Part shown: positions 9,329 to 19,300 of the stretch, in pieces
Layout: each line of letters begins with the position of its first letter
Position numbering within the stretch: the first letter of the stretch is position 1
Origin: CAYYOS01 sp964473355
GTDB taxonomy: Bacteria > Pseudomonadota > Gammaproteobacteria > Burkholderiales > REEB80
Length of the DNA stretch: 60,492 nucleotides
Assembly: GCA_964473355.1 (NCBI GenBank)
Contig: CAYYOS010000001.1
Location: forward strand, 1-60,492
Direction of reading: 5' to 3'
Made by a program: the position numbers and the translations under genes
The notes under the pieces: generated by a model
What the model was told of the DNA's origin: nothing
Seen by the model: the letters and a program-made list of their open reading frames with translations, nothing else
Databases searched by the model: none

Positions 9329-10318
9329 TTAATGAGTTATTTTATCCATAACCAGTGCTGGCGTCATATTTTCCATGCAATTAAAGTGCCCCAGCGGACA
9401 CACGCGTTGATAGCACGGGCTGCAAGCAAGTTGCAGGCTCAGGGTGACCGCTTTATCCGATAACGGCGGCGTGAACGCCGGACTGGATGAACCGAATAGT
9501 GCCAGCAATGGCCTATTTAAGGCAGCGCCAATATGCATTAGCCCGGAATCGTTTGATACAATCAATTGGCTGCTCGCCAAGAGCGCGATCGCTTCACTTA
9601 AATTGGTTTTGCCGCAGAAGTTTTCACCGACACCATCGCTGAGTTGATGAATTGTGTTGGCTACCCCGATATCCTTGGCAGATCCTACCAATATACAACG
9701 ATACCCCCGGTCGCCCAGCTGCCGGGCAAGCGCCGCGAAATGTTTTTCCGGCCAACGTTTAGCCGGACCATACTCCGCACCGATACATAACGCGGCGATC
9801 GGTTTTGCATCGCCTAAGTTAAATTTTTTTAGGGTCGCGAGGCGTAACTCGTTGGGTAGCGTTAACGTCGGATGCGCAGTCGGTGACAAATCGCCGCCGG
9901 CGAGCGCCGTAAAGCGCTGTACCATTAAAGGCAAGATCGCTTTATCTAGACGATACCGATGGGTTAATAACCCCCAACGCATTTCTCCGATATAGCCGGT
10001 GCGCTTAGGGATGCCGGCGAAAAAAGGGATTAAAGCGGATTTCCAGGAGTTGGGCAACACGATTGCGTGATCATAAGCGCGTTGCTCTAGATTTTTTGCG
10101 AAGCGCCAGCGCGCCCGTAGTTTAATTTCGCCGTGACCAAAAGGGTTGCACAAGGTCTCGTGTACTTCCGGCATGCACTGCAAAACAGGTAGAGTCCACG
10201 AGGGGGCCAGCACATCAAGTATCAGATTTTTTTCTTGCTCATGCAGTCGGCGGAACAGCGGTTGCGCCAAAACGGTATCGCCTATCCACGAGGGGGCGAT
10301 AACCAGAATTTTCGACAT
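9329..10318 (-). CDS. waaF: ADP-heptose:LPS heptosyltransferase II
   Basis: A 329-residue GT9-family glycosyltransferase that adds the second heptose to the lipopolysaccharide inner core on the cytoplasmic face of the inner membrane. ILVIAPSWIGDTVLAQPLF is the typical N-terminus. CIGAEYGPAKRWPEKHF and the nucleotide-sugar site VSNDSGLMHIGAAL, followed by LFGSSSP, identify the family. The start directly follows the stop of the zinc-finger gene, so the genes are translationally close. It implies a heptose-containing LPS, as expected for a Gram-negative cell. Confidence 0.93.
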   Translation of the reverse strand: MSKILVIAPSWIGDTVLAQPLFRRLHEQEKNLILDVLAPSWTLPVLQCMPEVHETLCNPFGHGEIKLRARWRFAKNLEQRAYDHAIVLPNSWKSALIPFFAGIPKRTGYIGEMRWGLLTHRYRLDKAILPLMVQRFTALAGGDLSPTAHPTLTLPNELRLATLKKFNLGDAKPIAALCIGAEYGPAKRWPEKHFAALARQLGDRGYRCILVGSAKDIGVANTIHQLSDGVGENFCGKTNLSEAIALLASSQLIVSNDSGLMHIGAALNRPLLALFGSSSPAFTPPLSDKAVTLSLQLACSPCYQRVCPLGHFNCMENMTPALVMDKITH

Positions 10319-10525
10319 CTAGTGATGCCGATTACGCGCACCGCCCTTTAATTTGTATAAGGTCCCGCAATAAGGGCAGAGGGCTTCGCCCGTATCTTCT
10401 ATGGGCAAAAAAACCCGGGGGTGCGTGTTCCAAAGGCGCATGGATTTGGTCGGGCAATACAACGGTAAATCATCCCCACTAATGTCGATGAAACGTTCGG
10501 TATTATCGGATTCCGGCGTCTTCAT
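10319..10525 (-). CDS. CHCC-type zinc-finger protein
   Basis: A 68-residue protein of the zf-CHCC family, the bacterial relative of the mitochondrial complex I subunit NDUFS6. The zinc ligands lie in PLYCPTKSMRLWNTHPRVFL and ALCPYCGTLYKL (C, H, C, C). It overlaps the end of ilvE by four bases. The ilvE/CHCC/waaF order recurs in betaproteobacteria. The exact function is unknown. Confidence 0.88.
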   Translation of the reverse strand: MKTPESDNTERFIDISGDDLPLYCPTKSMRLWNTHPRVFLPIEDTGEALCPYCGTLYKLKGGARNRHH

Positions 10526-11460
10526 TTCACGTCCTTAGCATTTACCGGGGTAAGCCAGTTGCGATGTTTTTCGGTTTTGCCGCAGACGCAGTCAAAAAAC
10601 ATGGTCTGTAATTTCGTAGTAATCGGACCGCGGCTGCCATTGCCGATTCTGCGATTGTCGAGCTCGCGTATGGGCGCAACCTCTGCCGCGGTGCCCGTAA
10701 AAAACGCTTCATCTGCGCTATAGACTTCGTCGCGGGTAATGCGTTTTTCTATCACGGGAATGCCACACTCGGCTGCCAGCTCTACGATGGTATCGCGGGT
10801 AATGCCTTCTAGTGCGGAAGTGAGATCCGGCGTATAGAGTTTATTTTTACGCACAATAAAAATATTCTCGCCCGAACCTTCCGCGACGTAACCTTCCACA
10901 TCCAAAAGCAAAGCTTCGTCATAACCATCTTGCTTGGCTTCTTGGTGCGCCAGTATCGAATTAATATAATGTCCGTTGGCTTTGGCTTTGCACATTGTAA
11001 TGTTGACGTGGTGGCGGGTAAATGATGAGGTTTTTACGCGTATGCCTTTTTCCATCGCCTCCGGCCCGAGAAAGGTCCCCCATGGCCAAGCGGCGACGAT
11101 AACATGCACGCTTAAGTTGGTGGCAGATATTCCCATTGCTTCGGCCCCGTAAAAGGCCATGGGGCGAATGTAACCCGCTTCTAAATTGTTTAGCCGGATC
11201 GAGTCAAGCTGTGCGGCGGCAATCGTAGCTTTATCAAAAGGCAATTTCATGCCCATGATATGGGCGGAGCGAAATAGCCTATCGGTGTGCTCTTGCAGCC
11301 GGAAAATAGCGGCACCCTGACTGGTTTTATACGCGCGCACCCCTTCGAAAACCCCCATGCCATAATGCAACGTATGGGTGAGCACGTGGGTGGTTGCATC
11401 CCGCCACGGCACCATTTTTCCATCGTACCAAATCAGACCATCCCGGTCGGCCATCGACAT
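10522..11460 (-). CDS. ilvE: Branched-chain amino acid aminotransferase
   Basis: A 312-residue fold-type IV PLP enzyme catalysing the last step of valine, leucine and isoleucine synthesis. HYGMGVFEGVRAY is the N-terminal signature. The PLP lysine is K160 in CKAKANGHYIN, and VEGYVAEGSGENIF follows. It lies 24 bases after glnE and overlaps the zinc-finger gene by four bases, so glnE-ilvE-zf-waaF looks like one transcript. Confidence 0.95.
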   Translation of the reverse strand: MSMADRDGLIWYDGKMVPWRDATTHVLTHTLHYGMGVFEGVRAYKTSQGAAIFRLQEHTDRLFRSAHIMGMKLPFDKATIAAAQLDSIRLNNLEAGYIRPMAFYGAEAMGISATNLSVHVIVAAWPWGTFLGPEAMEKGIRVKTSSFTRHHVNITMCKAKANGHYINSILAHQEAKQDGYDEALLLDVEGYVAEGSGENIFIVRKNKLYTPDLTSALEGITRDTIVELAAECGIPVIEKRITRDEVYSADEAFFTGTAAEVAPIRELDNRRIGNGSRGPITTKLQTMFFDCVCGKTEKHRNWLTPVNAKDVK

Positions 11461-11484
11461 TCGAAACTACCCCCGAAAAAACTC

Positions 11485-14166
11485 TTATTGTAACGTATTT
11501 TCCCAGAGTTTAAGGACTGCCCCGCGGTGCACGTCAGCGAGCGCATAGTCCACCCGCGCATATTTCTGGTCTTGCAAACGTTCTTGATGCTGCCAACGGC
11601 GATACTGGCGATAGGCATCTTGAACTTCGACACAAAGGGTCGAATCGATTAATTTTAAATCCGCCGCGCGCGATAAAAGCGCGAGATTTCCGATATTCTC
11701 AGTAAGTCCTTTGTATTTATGGGCATGCGCCAAGATTAAATATTGCACAATGAATTCCACGTCAACGATGCCGCCTCGGTCATGTTTTATATCAAATAAA
11801 TTGCTGCGGTTCGGATGCTCCGCAAGAATTTTCTCACGCATGTTAGTGACGTCTTGCGCTAAACTGTTGCAATCCCGAGTTTGCGTGAGAATGTCAATCC
11901 GTGTCGCATCGAATGCCGCTTTCAACTTTGGCTCCCCGGCTACCCAGCGGGCGCGGGTTAGTGCTTGGTGTTCCCAGGTCCAGGCCTTATGTTTTTGGTA
12001 GGCGTGAAAAGCATCCACCGAGCTTACCAGCAAGCCACTAACACCGTCCGGCCGCAAACGTAAATCAGTAGGGTATAACACGCCCGCTGACGTAAACGTA
12101 GTCAGCCAAAGATTGATTCGTTGTGCTAGACGAGCATAAACTTCCGGCGCGCGCGGGTCCATATCCTCGTAGATGAAAATCAAATCTAAATCTGAGGCGT
12201 AGCCCAACTCTTTGCTTCCCAGTTTCCCATAAGCAATCACGGCAAAGTTTGGGGCAGGCGTATGTTTGTCGCGCAATTGCGTCCAGCAAAGCTGCAAAAG
12301 TTGATCTAAGATTAAGTCGGCAAGCTCGCTTAACGCATCGCTTAGGGCTTCCAGCGCTAATAGTCCATTTAAATCTTGGATAAATAAGCGAAACACTTGG
12401 GCGTGTTTAAATTCTCGAAAAATATTCATTTGCGCTTCGGTGTCTGTTCCGGCCTGCGCGAGGCGTGCCGCTAATTTTTCGTGTAAGGCGGGCCAGTCGG
12501 GGTAGACCAGATTACGGCTATCCAGCAGTTCGTCTAATAAGATCGGATGCTGCGCAAGATATTGCGTTGCCCAGGCGCTGGCCGCCACCAGCTTTACCAG
12601 CTGCGCAAGCGCCAAGGGGTGCTCGGCGAGCAGCGCCAAATATGCCTCTCGGCGGCCTATGGTCTCGATTAAGGACAGCGCGCGCTGAAGTATTTCGTGC
12701 CCCTGTGGGTAGGACGCTGAAGCCTCCAAAAGATAAGGCACTAATTCGTCCAAGCGTAGCCGGCTGGTATTCGGCAATTGCTCGTAAAGATTGCTATGGC
12801 GCAACCGAGAGAGCTGCGTCGCGACTACCCCCGCCTCTTTATACCCCAATGCCGCTAAACGCGATTCACTGCCAACCTCATCAATCTCCTCCCAGAGCGT
12901 GGCTAAAGGATGTCGCGCATTTTTTTGGCTAGCAAACACCAAATTAAAATGTCGGGTGACGTTTTCCCGGTGGCGATCTAACTCCGCGCGAAATGCCGCG
13001 TATGACCCATAACCCATGGCCTCCGCCACCAGGGACTGGTCCGGTTCCTGAGTCAATAATTGGTGGGTTTGCTTATCTTCACGGTACTGTAATCGATGTT
13101 CCAAATTGCGCAAAAAATTATAAGCGTCGTTGAGCTCCCCCACCGCGTCTTTGGGCAATAGCCCGCGCACCCCCAAAACCGCCAACGTTTCTTGGGTTGC
13201 CTGCGTTTGCAAGGCCGGCTCGCGGCCTCCGCGAATTAGCTGAAATACTTGCGGGACAAATTCAATTTCACGTATGCCACCCGGCCCCAGTTTAATGTTG
13301 TCTTGCAATTCACGGCGGTTCACTTCTGAACGTATTTGCGCATGCAGATCGCGCAAACTTTGTAGCGAACCGAAATCCAAGTATTTGCGAAAAATAAAAG
13401 GCCGCATCAACGTCATTAAAGAACCGGCGTCTTGTCCATAAATCACACGGGCTTTTATCCAGGCATAACGCTCCCATGCGCGTCCTTGCGTCTGATAGTA
13501 ATCTTCCATGCTGGCAAAAGATGTCACCAACTGCCCGGCTTCACCATGGGGCCGTAAACGCGTGTCTACGCGGAAGACAAATCCATGCTCGGTGGCCTCG
13601 TTGAGCATAGCGATGAACGCTTTGGCAAGGTGACTAAAAAATTCGTGATTGCTAATTCGGGCCTTGCCATTAGTCTCACCTTCTTCGGGGTAGCATAAAA
13701 TCAAATCAATATCGGAAGAAACATTGAGCTCACGGCCGCCTAATTTTCCCATGGCGACAATGATCAAAGATTGGGGTAAGTTGGATTCCGCGCCCATGGG
13801 TTGGCCATAGCGCTGAATTAAATCGCGTTCGAGTGGCGGAAGCGCTGTTTCCACCGCCACTTCGGCAAGATCCGTCATGCTTTGCATGACCTCCCCGAGG
13901 TCCGCGAGCTTGTTTAGGTCACGTAGCATCACGCGCAGCAACACCCGTTTTTTAAGCCGCCGCAAAGCTTCTTTAAGCGGCATTTCTCGCTGTAGCGTAT
14001 CCAGGACGGCGCGCATTTCGTCCCTTTGCCACGGCGTGGTGTAACTGCTGAGCAAGATTTCTTGCTCCAGCGGCGCTTGTTCCAGTGCGCTGCGCGCGTA
14101 TTGACTCAAGCGTAACATCCGCGCCAAATGAGGGCATTCCGCGTGTAAAGGGTGTTCAGTTATCAT
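11485..14166 (-). CDS. glnE: Bifunctional glutamine synthetase adenylyltransferase/deadenylylase
   Basis: An 893-residue, two-headed nucleotidyltransferase that adds or removes AMP on glutamine synthetase in response to PII signalling. The N-terminal deadenylylase head has GKLGGRELNVSSDIDL (D152, D154). The C-terminal adenylylase head has GKLGSKELGYASDLDLIF. Each is followed by a helical GlnD-type domain, including GGIREIEFVPQ and GGIVDVEFIVQ. The protein is slightly short for the family but both active sites are complete. It is divergent from acs across a 121-base gap. Confidence 0.96.
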   Translation of the reverse strand: MITEHPLHAECPHLARMLRLSQYARSALEQAPLEQEILLSSYTTPWQRDEMRAVLDTLQREMPLKEALRRLKKRVLLRVMLRDLNKLADLGEVMQSMTDLAEVAVETALPPLERDLIQRYGQPMGAESNLPQSLIIVAMGKLGGRELNVSSDIDLILCYPEEGETNGKARISNHEFFSHLAKAFIAMLNEATEHGFVFRVDTRLRPHGEAGQLVTSFASMEDYYQTQGRAWERYAWIKARVIYGQDAGSLMTLMRPFIFRKYLDFGSLQSLRDLHAQIRSEVNRRELQDNIKLGPGGIREIEFVPQVFQLIRGGREPALQTQATQETLAVLGVRGLLPKDAVGELNDAYNFLRNLEHRLQYREDKQTHQLLTQEPDQSLVAEAMGYGSYAAFRAELDRHRENVTRHFNLVFASQKNARHPLATLWEEIDEVGSESRLAALGYKEAGVVATQLSRLRHSNLYEQLPNTSRLRLDELVPYLLEASASYPQGHEILQRALSLIETIGRREAYLALLAEHPLALAQLVKLVAASAWATQYLAQHPILLDELLDSRNLVYPDWPALHEKLAARLAQAGTDTEAQMNIFREFKHAQVFRLFIQDLNGLLALEALSDALSELADLILDQLLQLCWTQLRDKHTPAPNFAVIAYGKLGSKELGYASDLDLIFIYEDMDPRAPEVYARLAQRINLWLTTFTSAGVLYPTDLRLRPDGVSGLLVSSVDAFHAYQKHKAWTWEHQALTRARWVAGEPKLKAAFDATRIDILTQTRDCNSLAQDVTNMREKILAEHPNRSNLFDIKHDRGGIVDVEFIVQYLILAHAHKYKGLTENIGNLALLSRAADLKLIDSTLCVEVQDAYRQYRRWQHQERLQDQKYARVDYALADVHRGAVLKLWENTLQ

Positions 14167-14287
14167 ACGTAGTGATGTAGGGTAGTTGGCGCATAGCTCG
14201 CTTTCTTAAGGGTGCGTAGACGTGCGGTTTCTAGGATAATAGCGGCTGAACGTTCGCGGCGCTACGGCTGACAATGAGGAAGGCAAG

Positions 14288-16255
14288 ATGGCAAATATTC
14301 AATCCGTTCTAACCGAAAACCGGGTTTTTCCGCCAAGCGTGGAATTTACTGAGAGGGCCAATATTTCCGGGTTAGCTCATTACAAAAAGTTGGTGGCAGA
14401 CGCCGAGCGCGATTATGCCGGTTTTTGGAGCCAGCACGCCCGCACCTGGATAGATTGGCATAAACCCTTCAGCCGCGTTTTAGATGAAAGCCAAGCGCCT
14501 TTTTATCGCTGGTTTGATGATGGCGAGCTGAATATATCTTATAACTGCTTGGACCGTCATCTCCCTACCCAAGGAAATAAAACCGCGCTCATATTTGAGG
14601 CGGACGATGGCAAAGTTAGCCGGGTTTCTTATAAGGACCTCTATACCCGTGTCTGCCAATTTGCGAATGGCTTAAAGCTGTTAAAAGTTCGTAAAGGTGA
14701 TCGGGTCATTATTTATATGCCCATGAGCATAGAGGCAATCGTTGCCATGCAAGCTTGTGCGCGCATCGGCGCAATACACTCGGTGGTGTTTGGCGGGTTC
14801 TCCGCCAAAAGCTTAAACGACCGCATCATTGATGCCGGCGCGAAGCTGATTGTTACCGCGAATGAAGGCATGCGCGGCGGTAAGGTCATCGCGCTTAAGG
14901 CTGCCGTTGACGAAGCTTTGGCGATGGGTGGTGCCGGTACGGTAGAGCGCGTCGTCGTTTATCAGCGTACCGCAGGCGAGGTCAAATGGGATGCAGCGCG
15001 TGATATTTGGTGGCATGAATTAATAAATGGCATTGCGGAAACCTGCGAACCGGTATGGCTAAACGCCGAGGACCCGCTTTTTATTCTTTACACTTCAGGC
15101 TCCACCGGCAAGCCTAAAGGCGTGCAGCACAGCAGCGCGGGGTACCTCCTAGGTGCGATCCTCTCCATGAAGTGGGTGTTCGATTATAAACCCGACGATA
15201 TTTTCTGGTGCACGGCGGATGTCGGTTGGATTACCGGGCACACGTATGTGGCATATGGTCCTCTCGCGTTAGGCGCCACCGAATTAATTTTTGAAGGCGT
15301 GCCGACCTTCCCGCATCCCGGTCGCTTTTGGGAGCTCATTCAAAATCATAAGGTCAACACTTTTTATACGGCGCCCACAGCCATACGCAGCTTAATTAAA
15401 GCTGGGGCAGATTTGCCGAATAGTTATGACCTCTCATCGCTACGCTTGCTGGGCACCGTCGGCGAACCCATTAATCCTGAAGCGTGGATGTGGTACTACG
15501 AAACCGTCGGGCGATCTCGTTGTCCGATTGTTGATACCTGGTGGCAAACGGAAACTGGTGGTCATATGATCGCGCCCTTGCCCGGTGCCATCGCGACGAA
15601 GCCGGGTTCGTGTACTATGCCGCTGCCCGGCATAGTCGCCGACATTGTGGATGAAGCCGGTCACCCGGTGGCGTTAGGGCAGGGCGGTTTTTTGGTAATT
15701 AAGCGGCCGTTCCCATCTCAGTTGCGTACGATTTGGGGAGATGCGGAACGCTTTAGAAACACCTACTTCCCGCAAGAACTGGGGGGAAAATATTATCTGG
15801 CGGGCGATTCCGCTCATCGTGATAAAGATGGCTATTTTTGGATTATGGGGCGCATCGATGACGTGTTGAATGTTTCGGGTCATCGGCTGGGTACCATGGA
15901 AATTGAGTCTGCCCTGGTGGCGAATAAGCTGGTCGCGGAAGCCGCGGTAGTTGGCAAACCCCATGACATCAAAGGGGAAGCAATCGTAGCTTTTGTGGTG
16001 CTAAAGGGCGCACGCCCCGAGGGCGAGACGGCGCGGCAAACTGCTGAGACCTTGCGTGCTTGGGTAGCTAAGGAGATCGGCGCGCTCGCCCGGCCCGACG
16101 AAATTCGCTTTGGTGACAATTTACCTAAAACCCGCTCGGGAAAAATTATGCGTCGTTTATTGCGCTCTATCGCCAAAGGCGAGGAAATCACTTCGGATGT
16201 CTCTACCTTGGAGAACCCTGCTATTTTGCAACAATTGCAACAAACCGTTGCCTAA
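14288..16255 (+). CDS. acs: Acetyl-coenzyme A synthetase
   Basis: A 655-residue AMP-forming ligase that activates acetate to acetyl-CoA through acetyl-AMP. The ATP loop YTSGSTGKPKG is at 268-278. WWQTETGGHM is the A5 core motif. PLPGAIATKPGSCTMPLPGI is typical of acetyl- rather than propionyl-CoA synthetase. The C-terminal LPKTRSGKIMRRLLR contains the lysine that is acetylated in the family. GAGG-like bases at about 14276 provide the ribosome binding site. Divergent from glnE; no partner gene is adjacent. Confidence 0.95.
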   Translation: MANIQSVLTENRVFPPSVEFTERANISGLAHYKKLVADAERDYAGFWSQHARTWIDWHKPFSRVLDESQAPFYRWFDDGELNISYNCLDRHLPTQGNKTALIFEADDGKVSRVSYKDLYTRVCQFANGLKLLKVRKGDRVIIYMPMSIEAIVAMQACARIGAIHSVVFGGFSAKSLNDRIIDAGAKLIVTANEGMRGGKVIALKAAVDEALAMGGAGTVERVVVYQRTAGEVKWDAARDIWWHELINGIAETCEPVWLNAEDPLFILYTSGSTGKPKGVQHSSAGYLLGAILSMKWVFDYKPDDIFWCTADVGWITGHTYVAYGPLALGATELIFEGVPTFPHPGRFWELIQNHKVNTFYTAPTAIRSLIKAGADLPNSYDLSSLRLLGTVGEPINPEAWMWYYETVGRSRCPIVDTWWQTETGGHMIAPLPGAIATKPGSCTMPLPGIVADIVDEAGHPVALGQGGFLVIKRPFPSQLRTIWGDAERFRNTYFPQELGGKYYLAGDSAHRDKDGYFWIMGRIDDVLNVSGHRLGTMEIESALVANKLVAEAAVVGKPHDIKGEAIVAFVVLKGARPEGETARQTAETLRAWVAKEIGALARPDEIRFGDNLPKTRSGKIMRRLLRSIAKGEEITSDVSTLENPAILQQLQQTVA

Positions 16256-16364
16256 TCCCTTGCCATTTGCACCGCGCGGTTTTCCCGCGCGCGGCTGCTG
16301 AATCTACGGAGCCGAGCTTATTCCAATTAAAAGGATAGCCCCTTATTTAAAACGACTTCGTCAG

Positions 16365-19300
16365 GTGGCTTGGTGGGCTATCCTGTCCTTGGGCTTTATT
16401 TTCGCGGTCACCGTTTTGTCGTTGCGCTATTGGGTGCTTCCAAATATAGAAAGTTATCGTGTAAACATTGCTAATGCGGCCTCTCGCGCGATGGGACAAA
16501 AGGTAACTATCGAACGCATTAGCGCCAATTGGGAGCGCGCTCGCCCACATCTAAAATTAGGTGGGCTACAAATTTATGATAAGAAAAATCGCCCGGCGCT
16601 GTTTCTGGATAACGTCGAAGCAACGTTGTCCTGGAGCTCATTACTAAAATGGGATTTACGTCTGCGTACCTTTATCGTGCTTAAACCGATATTAAGCGTG
16701 CGCCGTGAAGCCGATGGTTTAATTTACGTGGCCGGTGCGGTCGTTAATGGCCCACCGGGTGAAGATTCTGCATTCGGTGATTGGTTGTTGCGGCAGCGAA
16801 CAATCATCGTAAAGGACGCAGTTATTGAATGGCGCGATGAATTACGCCAAGCACCCGTTTTAAATTTGCATAAGGTCAATTTAAGATTGTTAAACCGCGG
16901 CGGGCGCCACCGCTTCGGCCTAACCGCCAGCCCTCCTCGGGAACTCTCGCGCCCGCTCGATCTTCGCGGCGAACTTTATGGCAAAACCTTAAACGATTTT
17001 TCCAAATGGCGCGGCGCTTTCTACGCAGCATTAGATAGTGCAGATATGGGCGCTTGGGGAAAGTGGTTACCCTATCCGTTTGAGGTTAAGAAAGGTTTAG
17101 GCGGGATACGGTTCTGGTTGGGATTTAACCAAGGAACGATTAACCATGCCGCTGCGAATTTAAGCCTGTTGGATACGGAACTACGAATAAGGCCGGAACT
17201 GCCGACGATGGAAATTGCTAAACTTACTGGCATCCTAGCGTGGCGCGATCTTGTTCCGGGCTTCCAAGTTCAAGTAAAGCAGCTGGTGGTTAGCGGTAAT
17301 AGCTTAACCATGCCGAACAGTAATGCGCAAATTCGCTATGTGCCGGCGCAGAAAAAAATGCTGGGCTCCGGTGAAATCCGGACAACCCACTTATCCCTGC
17401 CACCCTTAGCCACACTCGCCAATTATTTACCCTTAGAAGGGGAAGTCGCTCAGTCCTTGGCAAAACTGGCCTTACAAGGAAGCGTGAGTGATTTTTCGGC
17501 GCAATGGCAAGGAAACTGGCGGGCTCCGCAAGAATTTTCGCTGGTGGGAAAGTTTAACAACCTGGGATTTCGCAGTCTTAAACAATGGCCGGGCGTGACT
17601 AACCTGACAGGAAGCGTCGAAGCAACCGAGAAATCCGGCAGTGTGTTACTGGATTCACGGAATGTAGTGGCACAAGCGCCGGAAATTATGCCCGAACCCT
17701 TGCAGTTTTCGCAGCTAAAAGGCCGGGTTAATTGGACTGGTATGGGGCCCACATTGCAACTTAAAATTCCCCAGCTGGTTTTTGCCAATGGGCACATGGC
17801 AGGGCAAGCCTCGGGCAACTATAGTTCGGTCGCCAATACTTTAGGTAGTATCGATGTTTCCGCCAAACTCACGCGAGCCGATGCGCGCTATGTCTGGCAC
17901 TACCTACCTTTTATGATCCATAAAGATGTGCGTGATTGGGTTAAGAACGGCCTGGTGGGTGGCACATCCAATGACGTGAAACTAGTTATAAAAGGCAATC
18001 TATCGCGCCTACCCTTCGCTGATAAAAAGTCCGGCTTATTTCAAGTAAAAGCGAAGTTTGTAAATGGCATACTCGACTATGGGCCCGGGTGGCCGCGTGC
18101 GGAAAATATAGCGGGCGAGGTGGTTTTAGAAAATGAAAAAATAGACGTTCGCATTGCCTCCGGCCATATCCACAATATGAAGCTTTCCGGTGTGCAAGCC
18201 ACAATTGCAGATCTTGTTCATGGCAACGAAATCTTACTCATTAATGGTGAAGCAAAAGGTGCAAGTAACGATCTTTTGAAATTCATTGTTGCGAGCCCCG
18301 TATCCGAGTGGCTGCAGGGGGCCACCAGTAACATGGCGGCAACTGGCCAGGGCAAGTTATTATTGAAACTCAGCATACCGCTGCGCCATCCGGAAAATCA
18401 TAAAGTGACGGGTAGTTATCAATTTATCGACAACCATCTCCAAGACAGTAAACAAGGCTGGCCCGCACTGGAGCGCTTAACCGGCGTACTTAATTTTTCA
18501 CAAGATCAAGTTTACGCCAAAGATATTCATGCACAGGCGCTGGGCGGGCCTGTGCGCATGAATATTCAGTCGCATGGCAACGACTTGCAAATCGATTTGG
18601 CCGGCATCGCTGATGCGCAACATCTTAGCCGTATCTACGCCCCCAGCGTCCTGCCTTTTGTCCAGGGAAAGGCCGCTTGGCAAGGTCACGTCTCCACGCG
18701 TGCAAATCAAGCCACGATTAAAATTGATTCCGATTTAGTTGGCGTCGCTGTTAACCTGCCGCAGCCCTTGTTTAAGGCCCCCCAAGAAGCATTAGCGATG
18801 AACTGGGAAAGCCTTCCGGCCCCAGCATCGGCCCACACAATGAAATTCAATTACGGCAACCGTATTGCGGGCAATGTGCTCCAGGCTGCCGATAACCGCA
18901 TAGACCGCGGCGTAATACGCTTAGGCGGCGCTGCCATGCCCAGCGAGCAACCGGGTCTTTGGGTTAGCGGCGAAACCCCCTACTTAGATTTAGACGCGTG
19001 GCGGAACGTGGCAAAACGTATGCAAGCGCCCAGTGGAAACGGTCAAACACTAACGGAGCGCACTTCTGTAGCGGGTGCGGACGTGACAATTGCCAGTCTA
19101 GACGTATTTGAACACCGTATTCATAACGTCAAGTTGGAAGCGAAGCAAAAAGACCAAACGTGGTCGGCAAATATTTCCGCGCGCGAGCTCACGGGTGCCA
19201 TAAGCTGGCAGCCGGAAGGCCGCGGTAAAGTAGTGGCTCGGCTTAAAAGTTTTACTTTTCCCGATAGCGATGGCAATAAATCTGCGGCAACAAGTGGCAC

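Noticed and set aside
16256..16300. Terminator after acs
   Set aside because: CCGCGCGG and CCCGCGCGCGG can pair but no T-tract follows, so an intrinsic terminator cannot be claimed.
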